64,000 nucleotides of DNA, taken from Caldilineaceae bacterium (GTDB lineage Bacteria; Chloroflexota; Anaerolineae; Caldilineales; Caldilineaceae). Where the stretch lies: assembly GCA_958295845.1 (NCBI GenBank), contig OY282376.1:3485022-3549021 (forward strand). The letters are read 5' to 3'. Within the stretch, counting starts at the first letter, position 1. Each line of letters opens with the position of its first letter. The translations under genes and the position numbers were made by a program. Below, piece by piece: positions 26,129-35,891 of the stretch. The notes below the pieces were generated by a model, which did not search any database, was not told the origin of the DNA, and saw only the letters and a program-made list of their open reading frames with translations.

Positions 26129-27787
26129 ATGATCGACCGTAACAGGTCACTCATTCACACGCTGATGGCTGGGTTGGTCGGGTTGACCTTCGGCCTGTTT
26201 ATCGGTTGGTGGGTGTGGCCTGTTCAGTGGGTTGAGCCGCCGGGCGTAGCGGCGCCGGGGACAGCGCCCGCTGCGTCGGCATCGGCGCCGGCGCAGGCGG
26301 TGGAGAGCCCGGCGGTAGAGAACGAAGGGTCGAACTCAAACCCTTCGGACGTTCTGGACTGGGTAAATCAAGGCCTGCTGTACGTCGCAGCGGTACTCCT
26401 GCTGGCCGGGGGCGTTGTGATTGGCTACCAACTGTTGCGCCAGTCTCAGGGCAAGGAACCTCCGGCGCAACCTTTTCCACTTCCATTCAAGAGAAGCCGC
26501 TCCAATCAGGCGACCCCCCCGCGCGAGCCGCGGCCTCAAACTCCCCCCCTTGCAGGCAGACCGGCCGGGCAACGCCAACCCGGCCTAAACTGGCTGCGTA
26601 GAGAGAGCGAACCGGCAGGACCGGCAACTTCGGAAGAGCCCGTCTTCAGAGAGCAGGCGGTCGCCGTGCCGCGTCCAATTGAACCGGCCTCGCATTCCCC
26701 GGCTGCGGACAGTGAGCCCTCCCAGCATGGCGTTGCGCACGTGGATGCAGATCTCTCTTCGACCCAACAGGATGATGTTCTGTCGCCCGAGGGAACGACC
26801 GAACTAATGGACGGGGACTCTGCCGCGCCACCAGAGCAACTGGTCGAGGATGAACCCGGTATTGAGAGCCCTGTTTCGTTTGACGCCGCTGAAATTGCGA
26901 TGGAGGACACTCAGGGGGGTGAATTTGCCCTGGATGAGGAGCAGTTCACTGGAGGGACAGGTGGAGACTCGTCCGCGTTGGCGTGGGCCGCAGACGAGGA
27001 CAGTGACGAAGGGGCAGGCGCGCTACCGGCCGGCGCGGCGACGGCAGATTCCTCGAGCGAGGGATTGGACAGTTTTCGGGGCAGCGAGGAGCAGGAGCTC
27101 TGGCAAGAAGACCAGCCCATATTGCCATCGGGGGCGTCCTCTGCCGAGGTCTCGAGTGAACAGGAACAGAGGGCGGCTGCCAGCGCGGTAGAGCATGAGC
27201 CTTTCACGGCTTCTGCCGGCCATTTCGGACCTGTTGCGGTGGAGGATGAGAGGACAGAGTCCTCCCCGGGCGTGGGGCCAGATACTGAAATTGTCGAGTC
27301 AGAGATAGCCCAGGTAGAAACGGGGCAGGTTGACCATGCTACAGGACAGCTTGTGGGACGGTTCGAGGCGAACTACGCCTTCGGCATTCAGACGTATGAC
27401 GAGAGCTTTACAATCACTGCGGCGGACGGTGAATTACTGGGCGCATGCGGGATGGGCATCAACGAGTCGGTGGACCGCGCTGCCGCAGATTCAGACCAGG
27501 TCCGCCTGCTTGACATCTGGCTCTATGATCGTTCGGCGGTAACCAGCGTCAGCCAGCCGCTTATCGCGCCCGGATTTGATGTTTCAGGCCTGGATGACTA
27601 CACGGAGGGCGAAGGCTCGGAATCGTCCTCGCCTCTCGAAGTACGGCCTGGACTGACTTGCACGCTGCAGTCCGACAGCATTGTATTGGAGTGTACGCTC
27701 AAGAGCGCTTCGTATCTCGACGGTGCGCAGGCGCCGATGCCGTTCCGTTCGGTCAGCGTAAGTCTGGCGGTTTACGTTCAGTCCTGA
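26129..27787 (+). CDS. Unknown acidic two-TM protein with C-terminal beta domain
   Basis: A 552-residue protein I do not recognise. Two transmembrane segments lie at about residues 9-31 (LMAGLVGLTFGLFIGWWVW) and 83-104 (LLYVAAVLLLAGGVVIGYQLL). A long, acidic, serine-rich and probably disordered region spans about 130-405. A compact C-terminal domain (about 405-552, starting GQLVGRFEANYAFGIQTYDESFTI) looks all-beta and contains a WLYDRSAV stretch. The charged linker lies between the membrane and the folded domain, suggesting a tethered cytoplasmic or external module. It is followed, convergently, by dgt. Confidence 0.6.
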   Translation: MIDRNRSLIHTLMAGLVGLTFGLFIGWWVWPVQWVEPPGVAAPGTAPAASASAPAQAVESPAVENEGSNSNPSDVLDWVNQGLLYVAAVLLLAGGVVIGYQLLRQSQGKEPPAQPFPLPFKRSRSNQATPPREPRPQTPPLAGRPAGQRQPGLNWLRRESEPAGPATSEEPVFREQAVAVPRPIEPASHSPAADSEPSQHGVAHVDADLSSTQQDDVLSPEGTTELMDGDSAAPPEQLVEDEPGIESPVSFDAAEIAMEDTQGGEFALDEEQFTGGTGGDSSALAWAADEDSDEGAGALPAGAATADSSSEGLDSFRGSEEQELWQEDQPILPSGASSAEVSSEQEQRAAASAVEHEPFTASAGHFGPVAVEDERTESSPGVGPDTEIVESEIAQVETGQVDHATGQLVGRFEANYAFGIQTYDESFTITAADGELLGACGMGINESVDRAAADSDQVRLLDIWLYDRSAVTSVSQPLIAPGFDVSGLDDYTEGEGSESSSPLEVRPGLTCTLQSDSIVLECTLKSASYLDGAQAPMPFRSVSVSLAVYVQS

Positions 27788-27817
27788 GGGGAATCGGAGG
27801 CGTCGAGGGCTTGAAGG

Positions 27818-28984
27818 TCAGACCCCTTCTTCGGGATCAAACAGTCGACGGTGTTCGGCGATGGCGTAGCGGTCGGTCATGCCGGCAATGTAATCGCAGA
27901 CGGCGCGGTGGAGGTCAATACCCAGTTCGGCACGGTCGGCCTGTGTTTCAGGAGGCAGTTGCGCCGGCTCCTCGACAAATGCCAAGAAGAGGGCACGAAT
28001 CGTCCTATCTGCCTTGGCCGCCATGCGGGCTACGCGGTAGTGCCGGTAGAATCGATCGAAGAGAAACCGTTTCAGCTCCTTATTTTCCTCGCCAATTTCA
28101 TTTGAATAGGCAGCCACATTTGTTCCCTGCGCCCTCAGGTCGACGAGACTCTGCACGCTGGCCGCGTGCAGGTTAGCCGCCGTCGCCTGGATGGCGTCAC
28201 TGACTTCGATCCCTACGAGCCGCCGGATGAATCGGTACCGGTCAAGCGGTTGTGTGAGGTCAATGGATGTGGGGGTTGCGCCAAGTGAGTCCAGGACTCG
28301 CCGGCTAATGGCCAACTCCAGGAATTCCTTTGGGTGCAGAATGCCGGCCCGCAAGCCGTCGTCGGAGTCACTGGTATTGTAGGCGATCTCGTCTGCCAGG
28401 TTGCTCAGCTGACATTCCAAGGTACCCATCTCGTCGGGATTGTAGTTTCTGGCGTCGACGATGTCATAGTCGGTGTCATGTTTGACGACACCTTCACGTA
28501 CCTCGTAGGTCAAGTTGAGGCCGAGATGATCGGGGTAGCGCCGCGCCAATTGGGTAACTATGCGATAGGTCTGCTTCTGGTGATCGTAGCCGCCGTGCCC
28601 TTGCATCAGATCATTGAGCGTTGTTTCACCAGTATGACCGAATGGCGGGTGCCCCAAGTCATGAGCGAGGCAGATGGCCTCGGTGAGATCTTCATTGCAG
28701 GACAGGGCTCGGGCCAGCGTGCGGCCAATTTGGGCGACTTCGATGGTGTGGGTCAGGCGGTTACGGTAGTGATCGCCTTCGTTATAGACAAAAACCTGGG
28801 TCTTGTACTGTAGCCGGCGAAATGCTGTGGTGTGGATGATGCGGTCGCGGTCGCGCTGGTAAGCAGTACGGTAGGGGTGCTCGCCGGCCGGATAGGCTCG
28901 CCCGCGGCTGCGACCACTGGGCATGGCATAGGCGGCCAACTCCCTTTCTTCCCTTTGCTCCAACTCTTCCCTGGTTACAATCAT
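27818..28984 (-). CDS. dgt: Deoxyguanosinetriphosphate triphosphohydrolase-like protein
   Basis: An HD-domain enzyme that would hydrolyse dGTP (or other dNTPs) to the nucleoside and triphosphate. The metal-binding set is visible: H in RLTHTIEVAQIGR, the HD pair in CLAHDLGHPPFGHTGE, and a downstream D in ADEIAYNTSD. The N-terminal YRTAYQRDRDRIIHTTAFRRLQYKTQVF is diagnostic for the family. At 388 residues it fits the shorter, dGTPase-like type 2 group rather than E. coli Dgt (505). It is transcribed divergently from ftsY. Confidence 0.92.
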   Translation of the reverse strand: MIVTREELEQREERELAAYAMPSGRSRGRAYPAGEHPYRTAYQRDRDRIIHTTAFRRLQYKTQVFVYNEGDHYRNRLTHTIEVAQIGRTLARALSCNEDLTEAICLAHDLGHPPFGHTGETTLNDLMQGHGGYDHQKQTYRIVTQLARRYPDHLGLNLTYEVREGVVKHDTDYDIVDARNYNPDEMGTLECQLSNLADEIAYNTSDSDDGLRAGILHPKEFLELAISRRVLDSLGATPTSIDLTQPLDRYRFIRRLVGIEVSDAIQATAANLHAASVQSLVDLRAQGTNVAAYSNEIGEENKELKRFLFDRFYRHYRVARMAAKADRTIRALFLAFVEEPAQLPPETQADRAELGIDLHRAVCDYIAGMTDRYAIAEHRRLFDPEEGV

Positions 28985-29195
28985 TTTTGCCTAAGGGGGA
29001 CCGGGATTGGGGCAGTCGTAGAGGTTCCAAAGCGCGTTTGGAGACCGTGATCCCTCCTTAGAATCCAGTATACAGGTTGGCGACCCAATCCTACTAACAG
29101 GCCATTTTCGTACTCCAGCCACGCTGCCCGCCCTTCGCGGGCTGATTCGGACTCGGACGCGATTAGGGGTAGATGTTCTTTCTATCGTTCCAGCC

Positions 29196-29206
29196 CGTGC
29201 TATAAT
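29196..29206 (+). promoter_or_regulatory. Extended -10 promoter of ftsY
   Basis: TGC followed by a perfect TATAAT (29201-29206), an extended -10 element. No good -35 box is seen. The start of transcription would fall about 40 bases before the GTG at 29251. Confidence 0.55.
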
Positions 29207-29250
29207 TGCCACGTAAACTGCCCCCAGGGCCCATCCCAGGAGACTCAAAC

Positions 29251-30201
29251 GTGCTCAGGCGCCTGTTTGGCCGCAAAGAAGAGAAGACGGCCGACGACGT
29301 ACGAATTGAAGAAAGCCTGCAGAAGACCAGGTCGGGAATCTTCAGTCAGATCGGGTCGATCTTTCAGGATAACGAGGTAAGCGACGAACTGTGGGAGGAA
29401 CTGGAGGAGGCGCTGATCGTTGCCGATGTCGGGATGGACACTACCATGGAACTCGTCGAATCCACGCGCGACCGGGTGCAGCAGGAGGGCGTCAGACGCA
29501 GCGAAGACGCCTATCTGATCCTGAAACAGGAGATGGTCAAGCTGCTGCAGGCTGACGAAGAGTTACAGATTGAGGAGCCGCGCATTCTTACAGTGGTGCT
29601 GGTGGTGGGCGTGAACGGGTCGGGCAAGACCACTACGATTGGCAAACTGGCACTGCGATACAAAGAGAAGGGCAGAAAAGTGGTCCTGGCCGCAGGGGAC
29701 ACGTTCCGGGCCGCGGCGATCGATCAGCTTCAGATCTGGGGAGAACGAGCAGGCGTAGATGTAATCGCGCAGGCGCCCGGTTCCGATCCGGCGGCGGTGC
29801 TGTTTGACGCCATACGGGCGAGCCAGGAGAGCCGAAATGCGGACCTGCTAATCACCGACACAGCGGGCAGACTGCAGAATAAGTTCAATCTCATGCAGGA
29901 ATTGGAGAAGATGAGCCGTGTGGCTGCCAAACAGGTTCACCGGGCGCCGCACGAGACTTTGCTGGTGCTGGACGCCTCCACGGGCCAGAATGCCATTTTG
30001 CAGGCCAAAGGCTTTATGGAGGCGTCAGGGGTAACCGGAATCATATTGACCAAGTTGGACAGCAGTGCCAAGGGCGGCGCCGTTCTCAATATCAAGAAGC
30101 AGCTGGGGATTCCGGTGCGTTTCGTTGGCACGGGGGAAAAGCTGGGTGACCTGGCGGAGTTTGAGCCGGTAACATTTGTAGAAGGCCTTTTGGGAGAGTA
30201 G
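29251..30201 (+). CDS. ftsY: Signal recognition particle receptor FtsY
   Basis: The SRP receptor GTPase that docks Ffh-bound ribosomes at the membrane. The 316-residue product has the N domain and the NG core ([66 protein letters not shown]). The long acidic A domain of E. coli FtsY is missing, as in many phyla. I chose the GTG at 29251 (AGGAGA seven bases upstream); an in-frame TTG at 29206 overlaps the -10 box. It precedes prfB. Confidence 0.95.
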   Translation: MLRRLFGRKEEKTADDVRIEESLQKTRSGIFSQIGSIFQDNEVSDELWEELEEALIVADVGMDTTMELVESTRDRVQQEGVRRSEDAYLILKQEMVKLLQADEELQIEEPRILTVVLVVGVNGSGKTTTIGKLALRYKEKGRKVVLAAGDTFRAAAIDQLQIWGERAGVDVIAQAPGSDPAAVLFDAIRASQESRNADLLITDTAGRLQNKFNLMQELEKMSRVAAKQVHRAPHETLLVLDASTGQNAILQAKGFMEASGVTGIILTKLDSSAKGGAVLNIKKQLGIPVRFVGTGEKLGDLAEFEPVTFVEGLLGE

Positions 30202-30304
30202 TGGGACCGGTGCCTCGTTGTTGGCGGACCACGAGAGTCCTAAAGCCTGGGGCCGGCGGAGGCTTCAGAATGCCATCTAATTTCATCAAAGGAGATAGGG
30301 ACGC

Positions 30305-31397
30305 ATGGGCGATCTAACTGACCGTCTTCATCTATTAGCCGAGCGGGTCGACTCAATACGGGGGCGGCTTTGACCTGCCAGACAAAGTCGCACAGGCAAA
30401 AGCATTGGAAGAGGCGTCGATAGCGCCGGATTTTTGGGACGATCAGAGGACTGCCCAACAGAAGATGCAGCAGTTGAACGCTCTGCAGGAGCAGATTGGC
30501 GTCTGGGACAGCCTAAAGCAGCGCACGCAGGACGCGCTGGACCTGGCGGAGATGGCTGAAGGCGATGCGGAGTTGCTAGCGGAGTTGGACAGTGAGGCCA
30601 ACTCTTTGGACGAGGAGTTGGAAAGACGGGAATTCACGCTGGCGCTCAATGGGAAATACGACTCAGGCGGAGCGATTATCAGCATTCATGCCGGGGCTGG
30701 CGGTACCGAGGCGCAAGATTGGGCGGCGATGTTGCAGCGCATGTATTTGCGCTGGTCGGAAAAGAAGGACTACGCGACCGAAATCACAGACATGACCCAG
30801 GGTGAAGAGGCGGGCATCAAGAGCGTCACGATCACTGTGGATGGATCCTACGCTTACGGCTACCTTCAGGCGGAGGCGGGCACACACCGACTTGTGCGGC
30901 TCAGCCCGTTTGACGCGGGCAACCGGCGTCATACCTCCTTCGCCAAGCTGGAGGTCATGCCGATCATTGACGAAGACATCGAAATAGAGATCGCGCCGAA
31001 TGATATTCGGATGGACGTCTTCCTTTCGAGCGGGGCGGGAGGTCAGAGCGTACAGAAGAACGCGACAGCAGTTCGCCTCCATCACATACCGACCGGCATC
31101 GTCGTATCATGCCAGAATGAGCGCAGCCAGACACAGAATAGGGAAATTGCTCTCAGGATTCTGCGGGGTAAGTTATACGCCATCGAGCAGGAGAAGATCG
31201 CCGCGGAAAAGGCCCGCCTGAAGGGGGAGAATGTCCAGGCCGACTTTGGCAGTCAGATTCGCTCTTATGTGTTGCACCCGTATCAGATGGTGAAGGACCT
31301 GCGTACAAACGTGGAGACCGCCTCGCCGCAGACGGTCCTGGACGGTGATCTGGACCAGTTCATCGAGGCCTGGTTGAAGGGGCAGGTGGGAACGTAA
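30305..31397 (+). CDS. prfB: Peptide chain release factor 2, with programmed +1 frameshift
   Basis: RF2 reads UGA and UAA stop codons. The ATG at 30305 (AAGGAGA upstream) opens a 22-codon frame ending at an in-frame TGA (30371-30373); a +1 shift at CTT-TGA-C continues into the main frame (GAC at 30372), giving 363 residues. The class-I signatures are the stop-recognition tripeptide in LVRLSPFDAGNRR and GGQ in SSGAGGQSVQKN. The frame without the shift would begin only at an internal codon, so the frameshift model explains the gene better. It follows ftsY by about 100 bases. Confidence 0.96.
30359..30374 (+). promoter_or_regulatory. prfB autoregulatory +1 frameshift site
   Basis: The sequence CGG-GGG-CGG-CTT-TGA-C matches the classical RF2 site (SD-like G-rich run three bases before CTT-TGA-C). 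When RF2 is scarce, ribosomes pause at the TGA and slip forward, making more RF2. Confidence 0.93.
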
Positions 31398-31422
31398 GCG
31401 TATTTCTTCCAGGGAGGCATCA

Positions 31423-32655
31423 ATGATTCAACTCGCGCCGGTACGGCAGTCGGTCTCTGAACAGCAGGTAGAGAATGTGTCTGCCGACGTATGGAACGGT
31501 CTTAACGCGGTTGCCTTGTCTGAGCGGGTGCGACCCGGTATGCGGGTGGCGGTGGCTGTTGGCAGCCGGGGGATATCCCGATACGGGGAAGTGGTTAAGG
31601 CGGTTGTGGAGTCTTTGCAAGCCCTGGGGGCGGAACCGTTTCTCGTCCCGGCGATGGGAAGCCACGGCGGCGGCTCGGCCGAAGGTCAGCACGCAGTCCT
31701 TGTCGGATATGGGATGGCTGATCTGGGCGTTCCCATTCACAGCAGCCTGGAGGTCAAGCAGATCGGCGAAGCGGGAGGAATGCCGATCTATTGGGACCGA
31801 CACGCGGCCGAGGCCGATGCGGTTATTCCCGTCAACCGAGTCAAGGCACACACTGCATTTCGGGCTGATCACGAAAGCGGGCTGTGCAAGATCATGACGA
31901 TTGGTTTGGGGAAGAAGAAGGGGGCGGCGACGCTGCATTCCCACGACGCGGCCACGGCGATCCCGAAGGCCGCGAAGGTCATATTAGAGAAGATGCCGGT
32001 CGTGGCCGGCGTCGCGATCGTCGAGAACGGCCGTCACGAACCGGCGGAGATCGCGGTCCTGGCGGGTGAAAGGATTTTCGATGAGGAGCCGGCGCTACTG
32101 CGAAAAGCGAAGGTGCTGCAGCCGTCGATTCCCTTTGACGACCTGGACCTTCTGATCGTGCAGGAGATGGGCAAGAACATCAGCGGGACCGGCATGGATA
32201 CGAATATAATCGGGATGTGGCGACGGAATGGCGGTCCAAGAGAGCCGGATTTTCGCGTGCTGGCAGTCCTGGATTTGACAGCCGGCAGCCACGGAAATGC
32301 CTCGGGGGTCGGTCTGGCTGATCTCATCCCGGAAAGGCTGCGGGCCAAGATTGACTGGCACGCCACCTATACGAACTGCTTGACCGCCGGCAATTTCGCG
32401 GCAGCAAAGCAGCCGGTCACGCTGTCTACAGACCGGGAGGTTATCGAGACCGGGCTATTGGGCAAGGATGCCGAGTCGGCGCGGGTCGTCTGGATCCAGA
32501 ACACACTCGAACTGGATACATTGTGGCTTTCGCCGGCCCTGTTGAAAGAGGCCGGTGACATAAAGTCTCTAAGCCAAGCCGGCACAGCGCAGAGCGTTCA
32601 GTTCACCGGGAACGGCGCGCTGATCCCTCCGGTTACCGAAATGATGGCCTCTTAA
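31423..32655 (+). CDS. LarA-like (DUF2088) nickel-pincer isomerase family protein
   Basis: A 410-residue protein of the lactate-racemase-like family. Its N-terminal half has the family's AVAVGSRGISRYGEVVKAVV region and a SHGGGSAEGQ motif. The stretch AVIPVNRVKAHTAF contains the lysine and histidine region in which LarA binds its nickel-pincer nucleotide. The histidines in TLHSHD and WHATYTNC may complete the site. No larB, larC or larE neighbours are seen, so cofactor supply would come from elsewhere. The true substrate (a 2-hydroxy acid) is unknown. AGGGAGG precedes the ATG. Confidence 0.75.
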   Translation: MIQLAPVRQSVSEQQVENVSADVWNGLNAVALSERVRPGMRVAVAVGSRGISRYGEVVKAVVESLQALGAEPFLVPAMGSHGGGSAEGQHAVLVGYGMADLGVPIHSSLEVKQIGEAGGMPIYWDRHAAEADAVIPVNRVKAHTAFRADHESGLCKIMTIGLGKKKGAATLHSHDAATAIPKAAKVILEKMPVVAGVAIVENGRHEPAEIAVLAGERIFDEEPALLRKAKVLQPSIPFDDLDLLIVQEMGKNISGTGMDTNIIGMWRRNGGPREPDFRVLAVLDLTAGSHGNASGVGLADLIPERLRAKIDWHATYTNCLTAGNFAAAKQPVTLSTDREVIETGLLGKDAESARVVWIQNTLELDTLWLSPALLKEAGDIKSLSQAGTAQSVQFTGNGALIPPVTEMMAS

Positions 32656-32673
32656 GATCGTAAAGGAGAATCC

Positions 32674-33363
32674 ATGGACTCGACCGCCTCGGCACTGACA
32701 TTCGACCTCTTCGGCACGATCCTGGACCTGGGTGGGAGCCTGAGGCCTGCTATCGTCGAACTCCTGGAACGGGAGGCGCCTGACAGGTCGCCGGATTCTT
32801 TCTGGGACCAGTGGCGGACGCGTCAGCGGCTGGAGCAGTACCAGGACACGATCATGATGGTGGGCCACGCCGGTTATCTTGAAACGGTGCGGCGAGCGCT
32901 GCATTACGTGTTTCGGCTGAACGAGATGGAGCCGACGACGCAGCGCATACAGGAGTTGATGTCAGCGTGGCAGGGTCTTTCACCTTTTCCGGAGGTGGTT
33001 GCCGCGCTGGATCGGCTTCACGAACGTTACCGGCTTGTTGTTCTCTCCAACGGTGACCCGCATTTCCTGGATCATCTGGTCGAGAACCAGGTGCGTTTCC
33101 CATTTGACGATGTCATTTCCGCGACCGGCAATGGCGCGTTCAAGCCCCATCCCGGCGTATATCGGCGGGCCGCCCACCTGCTCGATCTGGAGGTCCACCA
33201 GTGTCTGATGGTCTCGGCGAATGCGTTTGATTGCGTTGGCGCGCGGGCATGCGGATTTCAGGCGGCGTACGTGGACCGCTACAGGATGCCTGTCGAAGAC
33301 TCGCCGTTTCAGCCTGCGCTGACAGTGGCCGACTTCACTCAGCTGGCTGATGCTCTGCTTTGA
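32674..33363 (+). CDS. HAD-superfamily hydrolase, haloacid dehalogenase type II-like
   Basis: A 229-residue HAD hydrolase. Motif I is TFDLFGTILD with the nucleophile aspartate at about residue 10; motif II is VVLSNGD; the lysine lies in GAFKPHPGVYRR; and VSANAFDCVGARACGF is the typical C-terminal block of L-2-haloacid dehalogenases. Substrate may also be a phosphate ester. Start ATG has AAAGGAGAA upstream. It lies 18 bases after the LarA-like gene. Confidence 0.85.
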   Translation: MDSTASALTFDLFGTILDLGGSLRPAIVELLEREAPDRSPDSFWDQWRTRQRLEQYQDTIMMVGHAGYLETVRRALHYVFRLNEMEPTTQRIQELMSAWQGLSPFPEVVAALDRLHERYRLVVLSNGDPHFLDHLVENQVRFPFDDVISATGNGAFKPHPGVYRRAAHLLDLEVHQCLMVSANAFDCVGARACGFQAAYVDRYRMPVEDSPFQPALTVADFTQLADALL

Positions 33364-33446
33364 GAGCGGGCAAGAGTAAATAGGGAGGCTGGGGCGAAGT
33401 CGAGGCTGTCGGTGTAGTGACCTTTGGCTGATAAATCGTCGAAGAA

Positions 33447-33476
33447 TTGTACAGAGACTTCCGAATGTGCTAGGAT
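33447..33476 (+). promoter_or_regulatory. Promoter of tRNA-Ser
   Basis: TTGTAC (33447-33452), 18-bp spacer, extended -10 TGC-TAGGAT (33471-33476), about 37 bases before the mature tRNA 5' end. Confidence 0.55.
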
Positions 33477-33481
33477 TTCGG

Positions 33482-33501
33482 GTGCCGGGCGTGCCCGGCA
33501 C
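33482..33501 (+). other. Hairpin in the tRNA-Ser leader
   Basis: GTGCCGGG and CCCGGCAC are perfect 8-bp arms around a CGTG loop, 11 bases before the tRNA 5' end and just after the -10 box. It may help processing or be a by-product of base composition. Confidence 0.5.
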
Positions 33502-33511
33502 GAGCACTATT

Positions 33512-33599
<88 letters not shown>

Positions 33600-33605
33600 C
33601 CTCGT

Positions 33606-33638
33606 TTCCCGGGCATTGTGTGTCCGGGAATTTTTTTT
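33606..33638 (+). terminator. Rho-independent terminator of tRNA-Ser
   Basis: Stem TTCCCGG/CCGGGAA (33606-33612 and 33624-33630) followed by eight T residues (33631-33638), directly after the tRNA. Confidence 0.85.
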
Positions 33639-33722
33639 GAGGAACACGTTGCAGGCGTCGGGCTTTCTTTCTGTTTGCCAGCGGGAAGCGCTGACTGGAA
33701 TTCGAGAAGGGGGTTTGCAGGT

Positions 33723-35294
33723 ATGGGATGGGGACGGACAGTCCGGCTGCCTCTGAACGGCGGTTTGTTGGGTCCACTGACTGGGCTGCCCTTCGCCTCC
33801 GGCCGACCGGTTCGCGCTGCCGGCGCGGTTTTCGGGCTGGTGTTACTAGCCTGGCTGCTGGCCGAGCTACCGTTGCTCTTGGCAGCCGCGGTAGTCGCAG
33901 CGGGCGGCGGGGGCCTCCTGCTGCTGCGTTTCCCACATTTGATCTGGCCGGGGCTTGCAGTCGCGCTCCCCTTTGCCAGCGCGCTCAAACGGGGTCCCCT
34001 CAGCCTGGCCGACTTGATGTTAGGGGCTGCGGTGCTTCTGTGGTTCGCAGATGGCGTGCGGAAGGGCCGGCTGCGCCTCAATTCGGGTCTGCTACCGCTC
34101 CTGTTTATCGGGTATCTCTTGGCGCTTCTGCTCTCCCTTCCCATTGCGATTGACCTGCAGGAGGCTGTCGAGAGTGTAATCAAGTGGCTGCAGATGCTGG
34201 TGGCAATTCTTCTGATCCAAGAGGCACTTTCACAGCGACAGGTACGCTGGTTGGTCTGGGGGCTTTTGGCCGGCGGCGTGCTGCAGGCCACATTAGGCAT
34301 ATACCAGTTTGTCTTCCGTATAGGTCCGCCCAACTTCCTCTTGTTGGACCGATTCATGCGAGCGGCAGGAACGTTCGGCCAGCCAAATCCCTTTGCCGGT
34401 TACCTGGGATTGACTTTGCCAGTGGCGGCTGCCCTGTTTCTGCTGTATTTCACGTCAGTCTTGAGACCGGCAGGTGGGAGGTTGCGGCAGGTTCTGATGG
34501 GCGCGGCGGCCTATGGCGGAGCTGCCACCATAATTGGCATTGGGCTCTTGGCGAGTTGGAGTCGAGGCGGCTGGTTGGGCGCAGCGGCAGGACTGGCTGT
34601 TGTATTCTTTATTCAAGGGGGACGGATAGTGAAAGGGGCTGCGCTCGCCGGGGCGGGCGCGGTGATGCTGCTCGGACCAATCGGTTACCGCTACATACCC
34701 AGCTCCTTGACCGACCGTATGGCGGATCTGCCAGCTTATTTTGGGACGGGCATGTGGGAAATCGTTCAGCAACCGGTTGACGACAATAATTTTTCTGTCA
34801 TCGAACGCCTGGCCCATTGGATCGCTGCCCTGCGCATGTGGGAGATGTCGCCCTGGCTTGGCGTGGGGCCGGGCAATTACGCGGCTGTTTACCCGCAGGT
34901 ACGTTTAGATCGATGGGAAGACCCACTAGGGCATGCCCACAATACATATTTGAATGTGCTGGCCGAGAACGGCCTGATCGGGATTGTTGCCTATCTGGCT
35001 TTGTGGGCCGGCGTGGTCATTTGGCTTGTCAATAAGCGCCGGCGAATCTTGCGCCAGAGTTGGGAGCAGGTCAGGAGCATAAGTCATTCACAGTTGTTGC
35101 GCGTTGCGCCTGCGCCATCGTTGGCATGGAACGCAGCCCTTCTCTCAGGCGTCTTAGGTGTGATCGTCCATTTGTCCGTCCATCACCTGTTCGACAATCT
35201 TTTTGTTCAGGGGATGTATCTGCATATCGCGCTCTGGCTTGGCGCCGCGGTGGCGCTGGTGGACGGGAAAGCGGTGGACAGCGCCGCAGCCTGA
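33723..35294 (+). CDS. O-antigen ligase/Wzy-like polysaccharide polymerase family membrane protein
   Basis: A membrane protein of 523 residues with about eleven hydrophobic segments. The large periplasmic/external loop holds the Wzy_C-type motif: WEMSPWLGVGPGNYAAVYP, then HAHNTYLNVLAENGLIG, with the histidine-asparagine pair that marks O-antigen ligases and polymerases. The frame is open upstream through the tRNA, so I chose ATG 33723; AGAAGGGGG lies about 13 bases upstream. With GtrA and a glycosyltransferase downstream it probably takes part in exopolysaccharide or glycolipid synthesis. Confidence 0.82.
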   Translation: MGWGRTVRLPLNGGLLGPLTGLPFASGRPVRAAGAVFGLVLLAWLLAELPLLLAAAVVAAGGGGLLLLRFPHLIWPGLAVALPFASALKRGPLSLADLMLGAAVLLWFADGVRKGRLRLNSGLLPLLFIGYLLALLLSLPIAIDLQEAVESVIKWLQMLVAILLIQEALSQRQVRWLVWGLLAGGVLQATLGIYQFVFRIGPPNFLLLDRFMRAAGTFGQPNPFAGYLGLTLPVAAALFLLYFTSVLRPAGGRLRQVLMGAAAYGGAATIIGIGLLASWSRGGWLGAAAGLAVVFFIQGGRIVKGAALAGAGAVMLLGPIGYRYIPSSLTDRMADLPAYFGTGMWEIVQQPVDDNNFSVIERLAHWIAALRMWEMSPWLGVGPGNYAAVYPQVRLDRWEDPLGHAHNTYLNVLAENGLIGIVAYLALWAGVVIWLVNKRRRILRQSWEQVRSISHSQLLRVAPAPSLAWNAALLSGVLGVIVHLSVHHLFDNLFVQGMYLHIALWLGAAVALVDGKAVDSAAA

Positions 35295-35420
35295 TACAAC
35301 GAAACAAACAGCCTGACTTCGATGGACGGCCCCTGAGCGCTAACGGCGTAAGTCGGAACGTGAAGAGCCGCGGAATAGCTGGGCCGGCAACACCGTCGAG
35401 TAAAGTGATGGAGTTCCCTA

Positions 35421-35891
35421 TTGAGTGGTGTTAGACCTCTGGACGCGGGTATCAGCAGACGAAAAGAGACGCTGAGGTTTGTCAAATTCGCTGTTGTCGG
35501 CGCGCTTGGCGCGCTGACAGATTTTACGATCCTGATCCTCCTGGTGGAAGTTGCGGGCATTGTGCCGGTAGTTGCCAGCGGCTTCGGCTTCAGCGCGGCC
35601 GTGCTCCAGAACTTTATTCTGAACCGGTGGTGGACCTTTCCCGAAAGTCGTCTTCAAAGTAAGAGACGCCAGATTCTGAAGTTTGCCCTTGTCAGTCTCG
35701 TCGGACTAGGTATTAATCTGGTCATATTCGAGTACGTCGATCAGTCGTTACGCTCATTCTGGATCGACATTCTTGTCAGCTCGGATTTGGGATTCCGTGC
35801 GAGCTATATCTTTGCAAAGCTCTTCTCTATCGGGGTGGTCCTCTTCTGGAACTTCGCCGCCAACCGTCTGTGGACCTTCAAAGGGCTGTGA
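35421..35891 (+). CDS. GtrA-family membrane protein
   Basis: A 156-residue GtrA-like protein with four transmembrane segments: FAVVGALGALTDFTILILLVEV, a second segment (VVASGFGFSAAVLQNFILNRWWTF), a third (FALVSLVGLGINLVIFEYV) and a fourth (YIFAKLFSIGVVLFWNFAANRLW). The GtrA motifs NFILNRWWTF and NFAANRLWTF are both present. Family members are proposed flippases for lipid-linked sugars. The start is a TTG at 35421 with GGAG upstream. It overlaps the next gene by four bases. Confidence 0.86.
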   Translation: MSGVRPLDAGISRRKETLRFVKFAVVGALGALTDFTILILLVEVAGIVPVVASGFGFSAAVLQNFILNRWWTFPESRLQSKRRQILKFALVSLVGLGINLVIFEYVDQSLRSFWIDILVSSDLGFRASYIFAKLFSIGVVLFWNFAANRLWTFKGL

